From JALHVH01 sp963773685 (GTDB taxonomy: Bacteria > Acidobacteriota > Aminicenantia > Aminicenantales > Saccharicenantaceae), in NCBI GenBank assembly GCA_963773685.1, contig CAVZBY010000001.1, forward strand, positions 62,001-126,000: 64,000 nt of DNA, given 5' to 3'. The notes beneath the pieces were generated by a model that saw nothing but the letters and a program-made list of their open reading frames with translations, did no database searches and was not told where the DNA came from. Shown in pieces: positions 34,898-43,078 of this stretch (position 1 is its first letter; the number at the start of each line of letters is the position of its first letter). The position numbers and the translations under genes are program-made.

Positions 34898-35566
34898 TCA
34901 GGGCAGTTTCCTCTTGAAACTCAGCGAGATGCCGCTCCCGCTCGAGCGCTCGATGGTCGTTTCGATCTCGGGCAGGCTCCGGGCATAGTCGAGGAATTCC
35001 TTGACCCCGTGCATGAATTCCAGGTTGAGGACGTTGTGGGCCGCGAAACAGCCGCCGGGAACGAGCTTGGGCAGGAGCATCTTGAAGTAGTTCTGATACC
35101 AATCCTTGTCGGCGTCCACGAAAACGAAGTCGAACGGCCCCTCGAGGAGGGGCACGAGCTCGTGGGCGTCGCCGAGACGCGCATCGACGAACTCCTCGAG
35201 CCCCGCCGCCTTGAAGTTCTCCAGGGCCTTCCCGTGCCGGACCTCGTCGATCTCGATGGTGATGAGCTTCCCCCCGGTCTTGCTCATGGCCCAGGCCATC
35301 CATATCCCGGAGTGGCCCGTCGAGGTCCCGATCTCGAGCGCCCGGGTGTATTTATGCCGGATGATGAAGTCCCGGAGGAACTCCCCGTCGGCCGCCGTGA
35401 CGTTCTCGTCCCGCCATTGGTCCCGGTGCTTCTCCAGGAAGCCCCGGACCCGCGCGTCGCGGTCCGAGACGTCGACGCGGGGCGCGGGGACCGCCGACGC
35501 GAGCAGGGCCCCTGCCAGGAGCGCGGCCGGGAGGGCGAAGCGGCGGAACGTGATCTCAGGGCTCAT
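34898..35566 (-). CDS. O-methyltransferase-like protein with N-terminal signal sequence
   Basis: This 222-residue class I SAM methyltransferase of the catechol/caffeoyl-CoA O-methyltransferase (Methyltransf_24/3) type has motif I ALEIGTSTGHSGIWMA, acidic loop ITIEIDEVRHG and the metal/catalytic region FDFVFVDADKDWYQNYF. The first 30 residues (RRFALPAALLAGALLASAVPAP) look like a cleavable signal peptide or anchor. Its start overlaps the last 11 bases of the permease gene, so the two are translationally coupled. The acceptor substrate is unknown. Together with its downstream neighbour it makes two methyltransferases with hydrophobic leaders in one operon. Confidence 0.75.
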   Translation of the reverse strand: MSPEITFRRFALPAALLAGALLASAVPAPRVDVSDRDARVRGFLEKHRDQWRDENVTAADGEFLRDFIIRHKYTRALEIGTSTGHSGIWMAWAMSKTGGKLITIEIDEVRHGKALENFKAAGLEEFVDARLGDAHELVPLLEGPFDFVFVDADKDWYQNYFKMLLPKLVPGGCFAAHNVLNLEFMHGVKEFLDYARSLPEIETTIERSSGSGISLSFKRKLP

Positions 35567-36920
35567 TCTTTGACCCGACTTTACCCCTTTTCCGGAAAAA
35601 ATAAAAGGCCGGGATCCCGGCCGCCATGGTCAGCAGGGCCACTCCCGACGGCCCGGGGCTCTGGAGAAAGCCGAGGATGAGAATGGCCGCTCCGGCGAGG
35701 AGATAGATCGCCGGCGCGACCGGGTAGCCCGGCATCCGGGTGACGCACATCCCTCTCTTGCGGAGCTTGAACACCCCCAGGACGGCGAAGAGGGGGAACA
35801 GGCCGAGGGAGAATCCCATATAGGTCAGGATCTGATCGAACGAACCCGAGAGGACGATGACCATTGCGATGAGTCCCTGGAGCGCGACCGCCCGGGAGGG
35901 AGCGCCCAGGACGGGATGGACCTTGGCCAGCGACTTGAAAAAATATCCGTCCCTGGCCATCGAGTAATAGACGCGCGGCCCGAGGATGATGAACGCGCTC
36001 AGGGAGGAGAACAGGGCGAACGAGATGAGGAGGGACAGGACCGCTTCGAAGGAAGGGCCGAAGAGCTTTCCCGCGGCCAGGCCGCCTACCGAGATGACCC
36101 CGCTCATTTCGGCCGGAGAGAGGGCGTACAGGAAGAAGACGTTGAGCCCCGCGTAGAGGAGGATGACGATCCCCGTCCCCAGGATCAGGGACCGGGGCAG
36201 GGTCTTGGCCGGCTGACGGACCTCCGATCCGATATAGGCCGAGGCGTTCCAGCCGCTGTAAGCGAACATGATCCACATCAGGGCCAGGCCCGCGCTCTTC
36301 AGGCCCGCGAAATCGAGCCGGAAGCCGCCCCCCTGCGCGAAGTGGGACCAGTGGCCGTTCCCCGAGGCGAGCCCGGCCGCGATGAGCCCCCCGATCAGGA
36401 CGACCTTGGCGACCGTCAGGACGTTCTGGACCCGCGCTCCGAGCTCGATCCCCCGGGCGTGGATCGACGTGAACAGGAGGATGACGAGGCAGGCCAGGCC
36501 CTTCCGGACGAAGGCGGAATCGGGAAGCCCGGGGACGGCCCTCATGAAATATGCGGAGAAGCCGATGGCCGAGGCGGCGATGGGCGCGGAGAAGCCGACG
36601 AAGAAGGAGGCCCATCCGGAGAGGAACCCGAGCAGAGGATGATACAGCTCCGAGAGGAAGGCGTACTCCCCGCCCGCCCTGGGGATGGCCGCGCCAAGCT
36701 CCCCGTAGGCGAGCGCGCCGCAGAGGGCGATGAGGCCGCCGACGGCCCAGAGCCCGAGCATGACGCGCGGGTCGCCGAGGTCGCGCATCAGGAGCCCGGA
36801 CGTCGTGAAGATCCCGGCCCCGATCATGTTGGCGACGACGATGTTCGTCAGCGGGAAGAGACCGATCTTCGGCGCCAGCCCGTCCCGGCCGCCCGCGTTC
36901 GCGCGCATCATGGCCGTCAA
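35556..36920 (-). CDS. APC-family amino acid permease
   Basis: This 454-residue inner-membrane amino acid/polyamine permease of the APC superfamily has about 12 TM segments. The TM1 unwound motif is NIVVANMIGAGIFTTSG (GxG substrate-binding region), and other features are GGEYAFLSELYHPLLGFLSGWASF, SGWNASAYIGSEVRQPAKTLPRS and the TM8 region SLSAFIILGPRVYYSMARDGYFF. The ATG at 36920 overlaps the stop of the upstream cupin gene as ATGA, indicating coupling. Substrate is unassigned. The operon order is cupin, permease, O-methyltransferase, membrane methyltransferase. Confidence 0.88.
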   Translation of the reverse strand: MTAMMRANAGGRDGLAPKIGLFPLTNIVVANMIGAGIFTTSGLLMRDLGDPRVMLGLWAVGGLIALCGALAYGELGAAIPRAGGEYAFLSELYHPLLGFLSGWASFFVGFSAPIAASAIGFSAYFMRAVPGLPDSAFVRKGLACLVILLFTSIHARGIELGARVQNVLTVAKVVLIGGLIAAGLASGNGHWSHFAQGGGFRLDFAGLKSAGLALMWIMFAYSGWNASAYIGSEVRQPAKTLPRSLILGTGIVILLYAGLNVFFLYALSPAEMSGVISVGGLAAGKLFGPSFEAVLSLLISFALFSSLSAFIILGPRVYYSMARDGYFFKSLAKVHPVLGAPSRAVALQGLIAMVIVLSGSFDQILTYMGFSLGLFPLFAVLGVFKLRKRGMCVTRMPGYPVAPAIYLLAGAAILILGFLQSPGPSGVALLTMAAGIPAFYFFRKRGKVGSKNEP

Positions 36921-37249
36921 TCCACCACGAAGACCTTTGCCCCGGGCACGGAACGCACGAGGTGGGGGTTCTCTTCATCGTTTCCAGTCGCGAAGCTCAT
37001 CCCGGGACGGAGGGCGAACTCGCGCCCGTCGCGCAGGGTCACGGCGAGCTCGCCTTCGAGGACGAGCAGGACGTGGCCCCGGGCGCACCAGTGGTCGGAC
37101 CGGAACCCGGGCGAGTAATCGATCGTCCGCATGCGGAGTCCGCCCCGCTCCACCGTCCGCCAGAACGATGTCCCCGACTCCCCCTTGTGTTCCTCCGCGG
37201 GGAGCGCCGCCCAATTCGTGACGCCGAACGGAACGCTCTTTTCTATCAT
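36917..37249 (-). CDS. DHCW-motif cupin-fold protein
   Basis: This 110-residue cupin has the features GFRSDHWCARGHVLLVLEGELAVTL (the DHxC region after which the small family is named) and ALRPGMSFATGNDEENPHLV. Function is unknown; it probably binds metal or a small effector. It heads a four-gene leftward operon, and its ATG at 37249 lies about two bases after the predicted transcription start, so it appears leaderless. It shares a mirror-image promoter with the divergent M48 peptidase gene. Confidence 0.78.
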   Translation of the reverse strand: MIEKSVPFGVTNWAALPAEEHKGESGTSFWRTVERGGLRMRTIDYSPGFRSDHWCARGHVLLVLEGELAVTLRDGREFALRPGMSFATGNDEENPHLVRSVPGAKVFVVD

Positions 37250-37257
37250 GGTCTTTT

Positions 37258-37319
37258 ATTATACGAAGAAAGTCTCCAAAAGAGATAGTCTCGCCTTCTT
37301 CCGCGTTTCTTCGTATACT
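37258..37319. promoter_or_regulatory. Mirror-image divergent promoters within a 12-bp inverted repeat
   Basis: TATACGAAGAAA (37260-37271) and TTTCTTCGTATA (37306-37317) are perfect reverse complements 34 bases apart. Each overlaps the -10 region of an outward promoter: minus-strand TATAAT (37263-37258) for the cupin and plus-strand TATACT (37314-37319) for the M48 gene. A shorter dyad, GAGA-TAG-TCTC (37282-37292), lies at the centre. Both transcripts would begin within a few bases of their start codons. Confidence 0.65.
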
Positions 37320-37329
37320 TATGATCGTT

Positions 37330-39078
37330 ATGCCGCGCGCCGCCCGCGATTTTTACGAGGTCCAGAGCCGCCAGCGCCGACGGAGCCTCCTCGTTTTCGC
37401 CGCGCTCATCCTTGTCTACTTCGCGGCCGTCGGGCTCATCACCCTGGCCGTTCTATTGAGCTTCGGGCTATTCGCCTACGGCGGCGGTCTCTTCTCCGGT
37501 CCGTTCCTCGCGAGGCTCCTCCTCTTCGACTTCCTGGTCTCGAGCCTCTTCGCCTGGTTCCATTACCAGGATGCCCGGAAATTCGGCGCCCGGTACATCC
37601 TCGATCGCCTCGAGGCCGCGCCTCCGGACCCGGCGGACCGGTATCACTCCCGGTTCCTCAACACGCTCGAGGAGATCCGCATAGCGGCCGGAGCGCCCCG
37701 AGTCGCCGCGTACGTCCTTCCGACCTCGGCCGTCAACTCGATGGGCCTCGTCGAATCGGACGGCACGCCCGCCGTCGCCGTCACCGAAGGCCTGCTGGCC
37801 GAGTGCACGCGGGACGAGCTTCAGGCGGTCGCCGCCCACGAGCTCGCCCATATCGTCCGGGGCGACGCCCTTTATGTGACCCTCGTCTGCTCCCTGGCCA
37901 ACGTCTTCGAGAAGATGCGCGATGCCCTCGAGCCCGAAGCTCCGGAGCATCAGCCCGGCCTCGCCGGGGCGGGGAGTCGAGGCGGCGGAGCCGGGAGTGC
38001 GGCGCTCATTTTCGTCGTCGTGACGCTATCCTCGATCGTCATGAGGCTTCTTGGCACCCTCATCAGCCGGGAGCGGGAGCTCCTGGCCGATGCCGCCGCC
38101 GTCGAGTTCGGGCGCGAACCGATGGCCCTGGCCCGGGCCATCTACAAGGCCCATATCCGGAATTCCTTCGTCGGCGATTTCACGGCCGCCTACGCGCCTC
38201 TCTTCATCGTTTCGCCCGATTCCCGGGACGCCCGGGAGGGGTTCTTCGGCCGGCTCTTCGATACGCACCCTCCCCTCATGAAGCGGATCCGGATCCTGGC
38301 CGATATGGCCGCCAAGAGACCCGAAGAGGTCGTCAGGCAGGTGTGGGAAGGACGCCGGGACAGGGAACAAGCCCGCGAGACGCTGTCATCCTTCGAGGAG
38401 GCGGCGAAGGGGCGGCAGGCCACCGGCAGCGGCCAGGCGGAGGGGCTGCCCCCGGAAGCGCCCCGGACCGGGCCCGAAGCCTCGCGAATCTGGCAGGTCC
38501 GGGGGCCGGACGGCGCCTGGGCGGGCCCCATGACCGTCCGCGAGATCGTCTGCCTGCCTCGGTTCACAAGCTTGCTCATGGTGAGAAACGCGCAGGAGGG
38601 CGTCGAGGCAAGAGCCCGGGAATTCCTGCAGGTCCGCGAAGCCCTGCGCGGCCGCGGCTTACGGAAGCCTCTCGATCCCGCGCGCGGGAACAGGTGCCCG
38701 CGTTGCCTCGTCCCTCTGACGGAAACGTTCTATGAGGGCGTCGAGATCAAGGCCTGCCCACGGTGTCGCGGACGGCTTGTGGCGATGGGACTGATGGACC
38801 GCATCATCGCCAGGAAAGAAGTGTCTTTCTCGGAAGCGCTGGTCCGCAAGGCCCTGGAGTTCAAAGCCCGTTTCCTCTCGGAGCCGGTCCGGATGAAGAG
38901 GCTCTCGGAGGCCCAGCCGGAAAGGCCCCCGGCCTGCCCGGATTGCGGCTATCCCCTCAGGGCCCGGCCTTACAGCTACGCGTACTTCATTCCGGTGGAT
39001 AAGTGCCTGTCCTGTCACAAGATATGGTTCGACGCCGACGAGCTGGAGATCCTGCAGGTCCTCGTCGAGGACCGTTAG
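37330..39078 (+). CDS. M48-family membrane metallopeptidase with C-terminal zinc ribbons
   Basis: This 582-residue HtpX-like membrane protease has two N-terminal TM helices and the zinc motif AAHELAHIVRGD, with the third ligand in SRERELLADAAAVEFG. After the peptidase domain comes a GYF_2-like segment (IWQVRGPDGAWAGPMTVREIV) and two Cys-rich ribbons: CPRCLVPL...CPRCRGRL and CPDCGYPL...CLSCHKIWFD, the latter like zf-TFIIB. ATG 37330 is preferred over the in-frame ATG at 37321 because the -10 box ends at 37319 and transcription should begin near 37326. Such peptidases usually act in membrane protein quality control. It converges with the next gene with a 4-base stop overlap. Confidence 0.82.
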   Translation: MPRAARDFYEVQSRQRRRSLLVFAALILVYFAAVGLITLAVLLSFGLFAYGGGLFSGPFLARLLLFDFLVSSLFAWFHYQDARKFGARYILDRLEAAPPDPADRYHSRFLNTLEEIRIAAGAPRVAAYVLPTSAVNSMGLVESDGTPAVAVTEGLLAECTRDELQAVAAHELAHIVRGDALYVTLVCSLANVFEKMRDALEPEAPEHQPGLAGAGSRGGGAGSAALIFVVVTLSSIVMRLLGTLISRERELLADAAAVEFGREPMALARAIYKAHIRNSFVGDFTAAYAPLFIVSPDSRDAREGFFGRLFDTHPPLMKRIRILADMAAKRPEEVVRQVWEGRRDREQARETLSSFEEAAKGRQATGSGQAEGLPPEAPRTGPEASRIWQVRGPDGAWAGPMTVREIVCLPRFTSLLMVRNAQEGVEARAREFLQVREALRGRGLRKPLDPARGNRCPRCLVPLTETFYEGVEIKACPRCRGRLVAMGLMDRIIARKEVSFSEALVRKALEFKARFLSEPVRMKRLSEAQPERPPACPDCGYPLRARPYSYAYFIPVDKCLSCHKIWFDADELEILQVLVEDR

Positions 39079-39779
39079 TCGAACACCTTTTCCAGAGCGA
39101 CGTACGCTTCGTGAAGGGAGAGGACCGCTTTCTCCACGAGGGAATCGTCCTTGCCCCCCGACACGGAGACGAGCCTCGCCGCGGCCGCGGCGAGATCGGC
39201 GGCGGCCGCCCGAAAGCGATCGGTCCGGGCTTCGAGCCTCTTGGAAAGCGTGGCTGAGGCCACGGCCCGGGCCTTGGCTTCGAGGTCCACGCTCGCGGCC
39301 CTTATCTCGTCGAACTTCCCCTCGGGGAGGGCCTTATGATAGACGACATAAAGGACCTTGTGAAACTCGTCCATCTCCCTGAGGACGGGACGGATCGTTC
39401 GGACCAACATCTCGTAGCGGGCATGCAAGGCCTCCGCGGCGTCGAGAAGGGCCTGATCGTCGGTTCCCTGCGCGGCCGCGGCATAGGCCTCGATCGACTT
39501 CCGGAATTCCGCCAGCCCGGCCTGCCACTTCGGTTCCTTATCCCTAAGGATGCCGGGCAGGGCGGCCCCGTAGATCCCCCCCGCCAGCCTCTCGATCTCG
39601 GGGACGAATCCCTTCAGCGCGGCGATATCCTTCTCGGGATAAGCCGTATGCCAGATGGGATAGATGATCTCATGGAATTCCTCGAGCTCGGGAACGGCGC
39701 TTTCCGTTTCCTGGGGAAAGGCCGGGGGGACCGCCAGGGCGAGCCAGAGGGCGACGAGGGCGAGAACGGTACGGCGCAT
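39075..39779 (-). CDS. Exported helical protein with internal duplication
   Basis: This 234-residue exported protein has a signal peptide (MRRTVLALVALWLALAVPPAFP) and starts at ATG 39779 behind AAGGAGG. The mature part is helical and contains two copies of a similar module: LEEFHEIIYPIWHTAYPEKDI near the start and MDEFHKVLYVVYHKALPEGKF in the middle, with FH, a Tyr and a second His conserved. The histidines suggest metal or haem binding, as in four-helix cytochrome-like domains, but there is no CxxCH motif. I do not recognise the family. A minus-strand TATAAT at 39813-39808 could be its promoter. Confidence 0.65.
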   Translation of the reverse strand: MRRTVLALVALWLALAVPPAFPQETESAVPELEEFHEIIYPIWHTAYPEKDIAALKGFVPEIERLAGGIYGAALPGILRDKEPKWQAGLAEFRKSIEAYAAAAQGTDDQALLDAAEALHARYEMLVRTIRPVLREMDEFHKVLYVVYHKALPEGKFDEIRAASVDLEAKARAVASATLSKRLEARTDRFRAAAADLAAAAARLVSVSGGKDDSLVEKAVLSLHEAYVALEKVFD

Positions 39780-39829
39780 CAGGGCCTCCTTATCCGTGGA
39801 GGGCCTCATTATATATCACCGGCGAGGGG

Positions 39830-39886
39830 ATTTCATCCCGGGATTCACCCCTAAGGGTGATTGACGCCGGTCGCCCCGGATGAAAT
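39830..39886. repeat. Nested inverted repeats between divergent genes
   Basis: ATTTCATCC (39830-39838) pairs with GGATGAAAT (39878-39886), and within it TCACCC pairs with GGGTGA around CTAA. A further hairpin, GGCGCG-CTT-CGCGCC, lies near 39908-39922. The element lies between the promoters of the leftward helical protein and the rightward receiver-TonB gene and may be regulatory. Confidence 0.4.
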
Positions 39887-39962
39887 AACGATGGCGTAAT
39901 ATAAAAGGGCGCGCTTCGCGCCGGCATCGGGCCGGGGGGGCGCGGGAAGAGGATCCGGCAGA

Positions 39963-41666
39963 ATGGGCAAGAAGAAGATTCTCATCGTCGACTTCGACCA
40001 GGAGTTCCTGAAGTTCCTGGCCCGATTCCTGCGCGATGAAGGCTTCACGGTGGTCACGGCTGTCGACGGCTCCGCCGGCCTGGAAATGAACAAGAGCGAG
40101 GCTCCCGACCTGGTCATCACCGAAGCCATGCTCCCCAAGCTCCACGGCTTCGAGCTCTGTTCGAGGCTCAGCCACAGCGCCTCCCGCAAGGTCCCGGTCA
40201 TCATCGTCACCGGAGTCTACCGGGATACCGTCTACAAGACCGAAGCCATTCATACGTTCGGGGCCGCCGCCTATTTCGAGAAACCCCTGGACCCCGAGGA
40301 TCTCCTCGTCTCCCTGAAGAAGATCCTCGGCCTCCCCGAGCCGAAAGAGAAGCCGGAAGACCTCATCGACGCCGCGATCATGGAATCCCTCGTCGCGGAG
40401 ACCACGGCTTTGCCGGTACCCCCGAAGCCGGCTGCGAAGGCCGCCTTCCGCGACGAGATCGACACCATGCTTCAAAATACCCTGGCGGAGTTCGACCTCA
40501 AGCCGGGGAAGAAGAAGGCCCATGACGAGGCCTCCGCTCCAAAGCCCCAAGCCCTCGGAACCGCGCCCGACCCGACCGCCAAGCCCCCGGCGACTCCGGC
40601 AGAAGGGCCCATGCCCGCGCCCGCAACGATAGTCGCCCAGCCCGGCCGCTCGGCGAAGGGACCGCGGAAGCCCTTGACTCCGCCCCTTCCCAAGGCTTCG
40701 CCTGCACCGCCCGAGAGACGACTTTCCGAGACCCCGCCATCTCCTCCGACTCCGGAGCCCGTTGAGGCGGTCAAGCCCCGAACGCCGGTCGCGACACCGG
40801 CCGCCCCGCCCTCATGGGCGCCTCATGCCGTCGTGGCCCCCCAGAGCGCCGCGAAGCCGGTGCCGATTGATTTCACATCTTCGTTCGGCGGCTACTCGGA
40901 ACACAAGAAAAAGAACGTCCCTCCTCGCATCTTCGGCGCCATCGCCGGCGTCCTCGTGTTGACGAGCGCGACTCTCTTTGTCCTCAAGCCGGGGAAAAAA
41001 CAATCCCCGGTCGAAAACGCCTTCCCCCCCGTCATTACTGACGTTGTTCCGGGCGAAGGCCAAGAGCCCGCGGCCACCGACCTGACGGCCGCGGCCATCC
41101 CGGAAGCCCCGAAAAAGAAAAGCCCCGAGTCCGCTCCGGTCAGGAAGGATCCGAAACCCGAGCCCGCCACGGTCGCGAGCAAGCCGCTCCCCGACCCCGA
41201 GAGTATCAAGTCCCTGAACTCTGAGGCGATGCCGAGCCTCGAGGTCCTGGCTCAGGAAACGGCGGCCTCCCCGGCCGGCGACGCGCCCGCTCCCGCCGAC
41301 GGCGGAATCGCGGCCGGGGCAACGGATCCTCCCGTCGAGATCCCTGCCGTCAAGGTCAAAGCCGGAGACGTCATTCCCCTCGACGACGCCGACGTCCCGC
41401 CGCGGCAGGTCCGGACGGCCAACCCGGTCTATCCCACGGCGGCCCGGAGCCTGGGCCGGGAGGGTTCGATCATGATCAACCTCCTGATCTCCGAGACCGG
41501 CGACGTCATCCAGACGGCCGTCATCGGGGGGGCCAAGGGTTCGCTGGGTTTCGACAAGGCGGCCGAGAACGCCGTCCGGAAATGGAAATTCGCCCCCGCC
41601 TCGAAGGACGGGGTCCCCGTCCGGGTCTGGAAGCCCGTGACGATCGCTTTCAAGCTGCAAAAATAG
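39963..41666 (+). CDS. Receiver-domain / TM / TonB C-terminal fusion protein
   Basis: This 567-residue protein joins a two-component receiver domain (residues 1-120), a long Pro/Ala-rich linker, one TM helix (IFGAIAGVLVLTSATLFVL, about residue 330), a second Pro-rich periplasmic linker and a TonB-like C-terminal domain (VYPTAARSLGREGSIMINLLISETGDV...AVRKWKFAPA). In the receiver, the phosphoacceptor position 54 is Glu (LVITEAMLPKLHG) rather than Asp, while the conserved Lys remains (FEKPLDPEDL). It would therefore be a phospho-mimetic or pseudo-receiver. The architecture suggests a cytoplasmic switch coupled to TonB-type energy transfer or to outer-membrane anchoring. No ExbB/ExbD genes are adjacent. 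Upstream sequence contains nested inverted repeats. Confidence 0.82.
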   Translation: MGKKKILIVDFDQEFLKFLARFLRDEGFTVVTAVDGSAGLEMNKSEAPDLVITEAMLPKLHGFELCSRLSHSASRKVPVIIVTGVYRDTVYKTEAIHTFGAAAYFEKPLDPEDLLVSLKKILGLPEPKEKPEDLIDAAIMESLVAETTALPVPPKPAAKAAFRDEIDTMLQNTLAEFDLKPGKKKAHDEASAPKPQALGTAPDPTAKPPATPAEGPMPAPATIVAQPGRSAKGPRKPLTPPLPKASPAPPERRLSETPPSPPTPEPVEAVKPRTPVATPAAPPSWAPHAVVAPQSAAKPVPIDFTSSFGGYSEHKKKNVPPRIFGAIAGVLVLTSATLFVLKPGKKQSPVENAFPPVITDVVPGEGQEPAATDLTAAAIPEAPKKKSPESAPVRKDPKPEPATVASKPLPDPESIKSLNSEAMPSLEVLAQETAASPAGDAPAPADGGIAAGATDPPVEIPAVKVKAGDVIPLDDADVPPRQVRTANPVYPTAARSLGREGSIMINLLISETGDVIQTAVIGGAKGSLGFDKAAENAVRKWKFAPASKDGVPVRVWKPVTIAFKLQK

Positions 41667-41693
41667 CGGGGATATCCCGTAAGGAGTCCGACG

Positions 41694-41939
41694 ATGGCTT
41701 TGAATAAAGAACAAGAAGACCTTTACAGGAAAACGATGGACGAAGTGAAGCGGCAGCTGGACGGGCTCGACGCCCAGGTCGAGCAGGAGCTCCAGAAAGT
41801 CCGGGAGCGCCTGGCCCAGCTCCAGGAGTCCAAGAGGTCCCTCAAGATGGTCTATGAGGGGACGGCCAAGCTCCTCGGCGTCGAGGTCGATCTCGACGAA
41901 GAGGCCGGGGCCGACTCCGCCGCCGTCGCCAAGATGTAA
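41694..41939 (+). CDS. Small coiled-coil protein of unknown function
   Basis: This 81-residue, highly charged protein is dominated by heptad-like helices (YRKTMDEVKRQLDGLDAQVE, LQKVRERLAQLQESKRSL) and has an acidic C-terminus (VDLDEEAGAD). It starts at ATG 41694 behind TAAGGAGTC and lies 27 bases after the receiver-TonB gene, so it is probably cotranscribed and may be its partner. No family is recognised. Confidence 0.65.
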   Translation: MALNKEQEDLYRKTMDEVKRQLDGLDAQVEQELQKVRERLAQLQESKRSLKMVYEGTAKLLGVEVDLDEEAGADSAAVAKM

Positions 41940-42016
41940 CGGGAGCCGGGACCGGGGGGTTGCCGGCGCCTCCACGCTTCGCGGGAACCATCCGTCTTTT
42001 CTTTCCGTATTCCGAA

Positions 42017-42045
42017 TTGACACCCCGTTCGGCGTGGTGTACTTT
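42017..42045 (+). promoter_or_regulatory. Sigma-70 promoter of the LysE-family gene
   Basis: TTGACA (42017-42022), 17 bases, TACTTT (42040-42045). The start site would lie near 42052, giving a leader of about 15 bases without a clear ribosome site before ATG 42068. Confidence 0.7.
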
Positions 42046-42067
42046 AGGGCTCGTCGATCGTCGTACC

Positions 42068-42688
42068 ATGTTCATTCTATTCGGCCTTCTGATCGGTTTC
42101 GCGGCGGCCATCCCGCTCGGGCCGGTCAACGTCTTCATCGTTTCCCAGACCCTCAAGCATGACTACGTCCACGGGCTCATGGCCGGCCTGACGACGGCCG
42201 CCATGGACACCCTCTACTGCCTGATCGCCCTGGTCGGGTTCTTCCACTTCCGGTTCGACCTGGCGCCGTACGCCGGCTGGATGAAGGGCGCCGCCACGAT
42301 CCTCCTCGTCCTCCTCGGCATCCGCCTCATCCGGCAGTCGGCGGAGGCGGGCCGGCCGGTCATCCGGGAAAAGCGGCCGATCAAGCCTTCCCGGCCGATC
42401 CTCGGGGTCATCCTTCTCTATCTCTCGAACCCCACTATCTACGCGTTCTGGATCGCCGTGGCCGGGACGGCGACGGCCCATCACATTGTCGCTGGGAGAG
42501 GGTGGGCCCCGGTCGCCTTCGCCGTCGCCTGCGGCCTCGGCGCCGTGCTCTGGTACCTGATCCTCTTGCGCTATGTCGCCAAGAATCAGGACAGGATCAA
42601 GCCATCCACCTTCCGGAAGCTGCTGCTGTTCATGGGGATCGCCCTCATCGGCTTCGGCCTTTACACCTTCGCCACGATCTTCGTCTGA
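42068..42688 (+). CDS. LysE/RhtB-family exporter
   Basis: This 206-residue, six-TM inner-membrane protein of the LysE translocator family exports amino acids or related small metabolites. The N-terminal motif LLIGFAAAIPLGPVNVFIVSQTLKHDYVHGLMAGL is typical (G-x-x-x-G-P-G/V-N). Further family features are YLSNPTIYAFWIAVAG in TM4 and the final helix FMGIALIGFGLYTFATIF. ATG 42068 fits the family length; a longer reading from 41960 adds a non-hydrophobic leader that would lie upstream of the predicted promoter. Substrate is unknown. Confidence 0.82.
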   Translation: MFILFGLLIGFAAAIPLGPVNVFIVSQTLKHDYVHGLMAGLTTAAMDTLYCLIALVGFFHFRFDLAPYAGWMKGAATILLVLLGIRLIRQSAEAGRPVIREKRPIKPSRPILGVILLYLSNPTIYAFWIAVAGTATAHHIVAGRGWAPVAFAVACGLGAVLWYLILLRYVAKNQDRIKPSTFRKLLLFMGIALIGFGLYTFATIFV

Positions 42689-42800
42689 TCCGGCCGCCGG
42701 CTTATTCGAAGGCCGTCTTCAATTCCCCGATCCCCCTGGCGAGCCGCGATGAACCTTCTTTCCCCTCCTTTCGTATTCATCAGAGAATGGAGAAAGACCG

Positions 42801-42986
42801 ATGAAATTCCTGCTTTGGCTCATCCTGCTGGTGCTCTGCTGGCCCATCGCGCTCCTGGCCCTCCTCCTCTATCCTCTGGTCTGGCTCCTCCTCCTCCCCT
42901 TCAGGCTGCTGGGCATCACCGTCAACGCCGTTCTGGACCTGTTCAAGACCCTCATCATGCTCCCGGCCAGGGTTCTGAAGGGCTAA
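42801..42986 (+). CDS. Small hydrophobic membrane protein
   Basis: This 61-residue, Leu-rich protein has two TM helices (MKFLLWLILLVLCWPIALLA and LLYPLVWLLLLPFRLLGI) and a short amphipathic tail ending LPARVLKG. It starts at ATG 42801 with GGAG 9 bases upstream. Similar tiny proteins occur widely without known function. It stands between LysE and the rRNA methyltransferase gene. Confidence 0.6.
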   Translation: MKFLLWLILLVLCWPIALLALLLYPLVWLLLLPFRLLGITVNAVLDLFKTLIMLPARVLKG

Positions 42987-43078
42987 TCCCTCCCCGGCTC
43001 GTTTCGCTTCTTTAGCGGCCCCGGCTAGACGCCCGCGCCGGATTGTGGGATTATGGGCTCCGGAACCAGGGGGGTCCT

